Below are positions 42,249 to 53,703 of a stretch of 53,703 nt of DNA, one piece after another. Position 1 is the first letter of the stretch; each line of letters opens with the position of its first letter. The DNA comes from Sphaeroforma sirkka (taxonomy: Eukaryota > Opisthokonta > Ichthyosporea > Ichthyophonida), in NCBI GenBank assembly GCA_001586965.3, contig LUCW03000420.1, positions 60,001-113,703 on the forward strand, written 5' to 3'. Below the pieces are notes generated by a model. The model saw only the letters and a program-made list of their open reading frames with translations. It had not been told where the DNA came from and did no database searches. A program made the position numbers and the translations under genes.

Positions 42249-42262
42249 CTGAGGAATTCCTC
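42249..42262. repeat. Perfect 14-bp palindrome upstream of the epsin exon
   Basis: TGAGGAATTCCTCA reads the same on both strands and lies about 60 bp before the first recognised epsin codon. It could be a dimeric transcription-factor site or chance. No TATA box or initiator can be assigned. Confidence 0.4.
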
Positions 42263-42322
42263 ATTTTGTTCACCTCGTCATACAAGTACATACTCATTCA
42301 TTGCATAATACGTTACACTCAC

Positions 42323-51228
<8,906 letters not shown>

Positions 51229-51317
51229 AGTGTAGTAGGAGCGATCGTGCGGGTGGGCTCGGCTTGTAAGTAGGATGGGAGAATATACCCGTTGGGCGGT
51301 AGAGCAGTGCGAGGACT

Positions 51318-51323
51318 AATAAA
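51318..51323 (+). terminator. Poly(A) signal of epsin
   Basis: AATAAA lies 90 nt after the epsin stop codon, in DNA with no other gene on this strand, and is followed by GT/T-rich sequence. It is the only canonical hexamer close to the stop. Confidence 0.6.
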
Positions 51324-51328
51324 CTTCC

Positions 51329-52034
51329 TGTATGTATGTTTGATATACGAGATGGTTGGGTAGGGGCAATTGTTCTGGCGGTACACCAGTTCCGAATGGG
51401 GGGCACATTCTATGTTTAGATATCTATTTTTAGAGCACAGTTTATTCCTACGTGAAGATGCGTCATATTTTGTTTGTCTGCACATTATTGACTTATTTGA
51501 AGTCGTCGTTGAGTCTACCAGAGATTAGCACATGTATATTCTTCCCAGGGAGACTTCATATTTTCCTGTATGTTAGGTTTTGCGAGCACTCGGTGCACGT
51601 ACAAGCAATACAGGAGAAATCGATAGAGTGACCGTGGATTTGAACTCAATCTTGTTTTCACAATGGGACTATTTAAATGTAAGCTATCGGCTGCACGAAT
51701 AATTCCTAGCCGGGTGCTTATTTACAATTCTTCACATAATATTTGATTCCTTTTGCCGTATTTTATGTTTCAATGTCCACTACTGGAATAGCTAGGAGGC
51801 TGCTGAAAAAACGTTCTAGTATGAGTGAATTCCTGTACCTTGACCTGATGGAATGAGATTACACGTACGCGTCAGAGGCTTTGTACACGCATCTTCTCAA
51901 TAGCAGCGTGGACTCGAGCTTACAGGCGCATCCATTGCCTGCTGGACTCTACAACTTTCCGTCTGGAAAGTATTATGGGGTTGTACTGCTCAGCCTTTCG
52001 AGCGTGCCATATAATCGGTATATGCGCTCCAACC
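51329..52034. other. Convergent intergenic region between epsin and GDPD
   Basis: Holds the distal part of the epsin 3' region and the 3' flank of the minus-strand phosphodiesterase. No gene, repeat or RNA recognised. Open frames are short or antisense to neighbours. Confidence 0.55.
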
Positions 52035-52742
52035 CTATACGAAACTGGCGTCAGCATTAAAAAGCAATTGATCCGATATTACATTGAAACCTTTGTCTCT
52101 CAATTCATCAACCCTCTGAATGTCATTGACTGTGAACAGGAATGTTCTGCTCGCATTCCTGAGCAAAAGCTCCCGCACCTGTTCCAAATGCCACGGTACG
52201 AACTCGTCTTTCAGCACAATGTAATCGTTGTGGACTATCAACTGCTCGATTACACACACAGGGAAGCATTCCATAATCCACCCACAGGCATGTCCAGTAC
52301 TGTCCGTTTGTAATATCTCAGCATGTAAGAAGCTTGTTATAAGCAGTTGCGATGGGACTAGCCCCCCCTCTATGTATCTATGCCTCAAGGCCTCAGTTGT
52401 CCTGTCGTACAGGTTATATTCTTTCAGTTCGAGATTCAGCATCCCGCGGTATCCCATACTAGTGCACAGGTCCAGCACTTGCGCCAAAGTAGGTATATAC
52501 GCAGGTAATTCTTTATAAGTTGTCTTGTCTATGCATCGCCCGTCTTTCAAACGTCGATCGTGATGTATAACTATCTCGTCGTCGCTCGTCAAACGTAGAT
52601 CGAACTCGATGCCATCACACTTTGCATTGCGCATGGCCCTTGCGAAGGCCTCTAATGTGTTCTCTCTGAGACCACTGTTTGCTACAGCACCACGATGCGC
52701 AACAAGCATACCTCGCTTGCCTATCACACAATCCATCAACAT
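52035..52742 (-). CDS. Glycerophosphodiester phosphodiesterase (GDPD family), intronless
   Basis: The 235-residue protein has the core signatures of the GDPD TIM-barrel, which hydrolyses glycerophosphodiesters to glycerol 3-phosphate and an alcohol using a divalent metal. Seen here: AHRGA with His16; the ENTLEAF segment (27-33); EFD with Glu46 and Asp48; HHD with the catalytic-type His61; the metal-ligand Glu105 in LNLELK; and FTVND near the C-terminus (TIM strand 8 region). Length is near that of compact bacterial GDPDs. No signal peptide or membrane segment is visible, so it is probably cytosolic. There are no introns, in contrast to both neighbours. An in-frame TAG lies 12 nt upstream of the ATG. 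It converges on epsin. Compact size and lack of introns are compatible with transfer from bacteria or with retroposition. The substrate cannot be told. Confidence 0.88.
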   Translation of the reverse strand: MLMDCVIGKRGMLVAHRGAVANSGLRENTLEAFARAMRNAKCDGIEFDLRLTSDDEIVIHHDRRLKDGRCIDKTTYKELPAYIPTLAQVLDLCTSMGYRGMLNLELKEYNLYDRTTEALRHRYIEGGLVPSQLLITSFLHAEILQTDSTGHACGWIMECFPVCVIEQLIVHNDYIVLKDEFVPWHLEQVRELLLRNASRTFLFTVNDIQRVDELRDKGFNVISDQLLFNADASFV

Positions 52743-53318
52743 TGTTAAAGTCTATGAGTGTATCGTTAATACACTGTCAATATATATATATATATATATG
52801 TATATTCAATTATGGCGTGAATAGAAAAGCCAGTGCGCGAATACCCTACTACTGAAATACGTTCATTGCATCTCAAACCTAACCTCAGTTCGTTTCTCGT
52901 TAAAAAACGGTTTTATGTATGAATAAACCGTTTTATTTTATTTTTTAAATTAAACGTTTTAAAAAGTGCTGTACTTTTACTTTTCGGGAGGGCAGTTTGT
53001 GTCACCAAAACGTATAAAATTCCATCATTGAAGTTTCTGTATGTAGTATGTAGTATGTATGTACTACTGCTACAAACTAAAAAGATCATGATTTCCGTTT
53101 ACGTTAACCGAGTACTCCACAAATTGAATTGACGTTAAAATTTAAATAATTTTTGGCCTACATAACTCTCGATGATGCCATTGATAAGGGGCATGGGACA
53201 ATTAGCAAATCTGATAGGATGCGAACAAATCTGCATGTATTTATAATCTGTCATCCATTCACCCAACATACTTGAATTATTTTTATTTTTAACATCTCCT
53301 GGACTCCTTCTCTTGTAT
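52743..53318. other. Upstream flank of GDPD; hairpin and microsatellite
   Basis: A TA tract at about 52,779-52,800 lies 40 bp upstream of the GDPD start and may overlap its promoter. AAAACGGTTTTAT and ATAAACCGTTTT at about 52,905-52,936 form a hairpin. No gene is recognised. Confidence 0.5.
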
Positions 53319-53319
53319 C

Positions 53320-53642
53320 AGAACTTCAAAAGTCCACATCCTGGAGGCTCTGGAATCCCGGATGCCGATCTCAGAAACTCGGTCTTTCCTACAGAGGGAT
53401 GCCTTCCGTCTTCCAGTAGAAGGACATTCACATATCGACCTAAACCTGCTTATGACGTTTCAACTGTACGTGTTTTTGTGTTTCATTCATGTAGTTTTGT
53501 AGTTTAGTATGTACATTGTGCATGCATATTTTTGATTCTACAAGTGTCCCTTTGAAATTGGTTCCCTTTCTAGCGACAATCCTCTTTATATTATTCAGCA
53601 ATATTTCCAGAGTGCCATGATACTTCCAGGGTTAGTACATAA
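53320..53642 (+). CDS. Candidate exons of an unidentified gene running off the window
   Basis: A pyrimidine-rich tract (CTCCTTCTCTTGTATCAG) precedes an open stretch from about 53,320 to 53,468 encoding a Pro/Ser/Arg-rich segment (SPHPGGSGIPDADLRNSVF) and ending before GTACGT. A second tract (TTCCCTTTCTAG at about 53,573) precedes a further open stretch to about 53,630, ending CCAGG|GTTAGT. The splice signals are better than chance, but there is no recognisable domain and two frames stay open in the second piece. Treat as a possible partial gene. Confidence 0.3.
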
Positions 53643-53703
53643 CTATATACATCTACACCTTATTAATGTATAGAATATGCTTTTCAACATCAATATATAC
53701 ATA

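Overview
The window comes from a repeat-rich, intron-rich eukaryotic nuclear genome. Genes are split by GT-AG introns whose phases can be followed exon by exon, and TA, CA and GT tracts and minisatellites are everywhere. Nothing looks bacterial, viral or organellar. The two multi-exon genes are an RSPRY1-like SPRY/RING ubiquitin ligase and an epsin with an animal/fungal-type ENTH-UIM-DPF-clathrin-box-NPF layout. Together they suggest an opisthokont, most likely a unicellular holozoan such as an ichthyosporean. That placement is inference, not proof.

Layout. 1-1000: no gene seen. About 1000-8160: a very large array of a 40-bp minisatellite, with TA tracts, an embedded higher-order repeat (about 3.6-5.0 kb) and a 0.6-kb non-repeat insert (about 6.10-6.72 kb). 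8.2-16.6 kb: a graveyard of decayed mobile elements. It holds a retrotransposon relic on the minus strand (RNase H-like region plus DDE integrase), a Mutator-like (SWIM plus zinc knuckle) transposase remnant on the plus strand, a foldback, and a Helitron-like remnant with internal duplications. 16.8-18.5 kb: a worn ~300-bp tandem repeat and a TA tract.

19,173-31,672 (minus): an RSPRY1-like gene of 8 exons, 741 codons plus stop, with all exon phases consistent. Most of its introns hold their own unrelated minisatellite. Several of these minisatellites start at, or contain copies of, the splice junctions; in intron 2 both the donor and the acceptor have been tandemly copied into the intron. This is the most unusual feature of the window. 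31.7-42.2 kb: intergenic DNA of different texture, with two inverted-repeat elements (one carrying a 69-codon ORF), a 57-bp minisatellite, a 318-bp tandem duplication and long TA/CA tracts.

42,323-51,228 (plus): an epsin gene of at least 12 exons (about 659 aa), carrying an ENTH domain, two UIMs, eight DPF motifs, a clathrin box and two NPF motifs. A poly(A) signal follows. 52,035-52,742 (minus): an intronless, intact glycerophosphodiester phosphodiesterase. The last 400 bp hold one or two weak candidate exons.

The three genes are not a functional cluster. Epsin acts in clathrin endocytosis of ubiquitinated cargo, the RSPRY1-like protein is a predicted E3 ligase, and GDPD cleaves glycerophosphodiesters from lipid turnover. 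The sequence gives no evidence that they are co-regulated.
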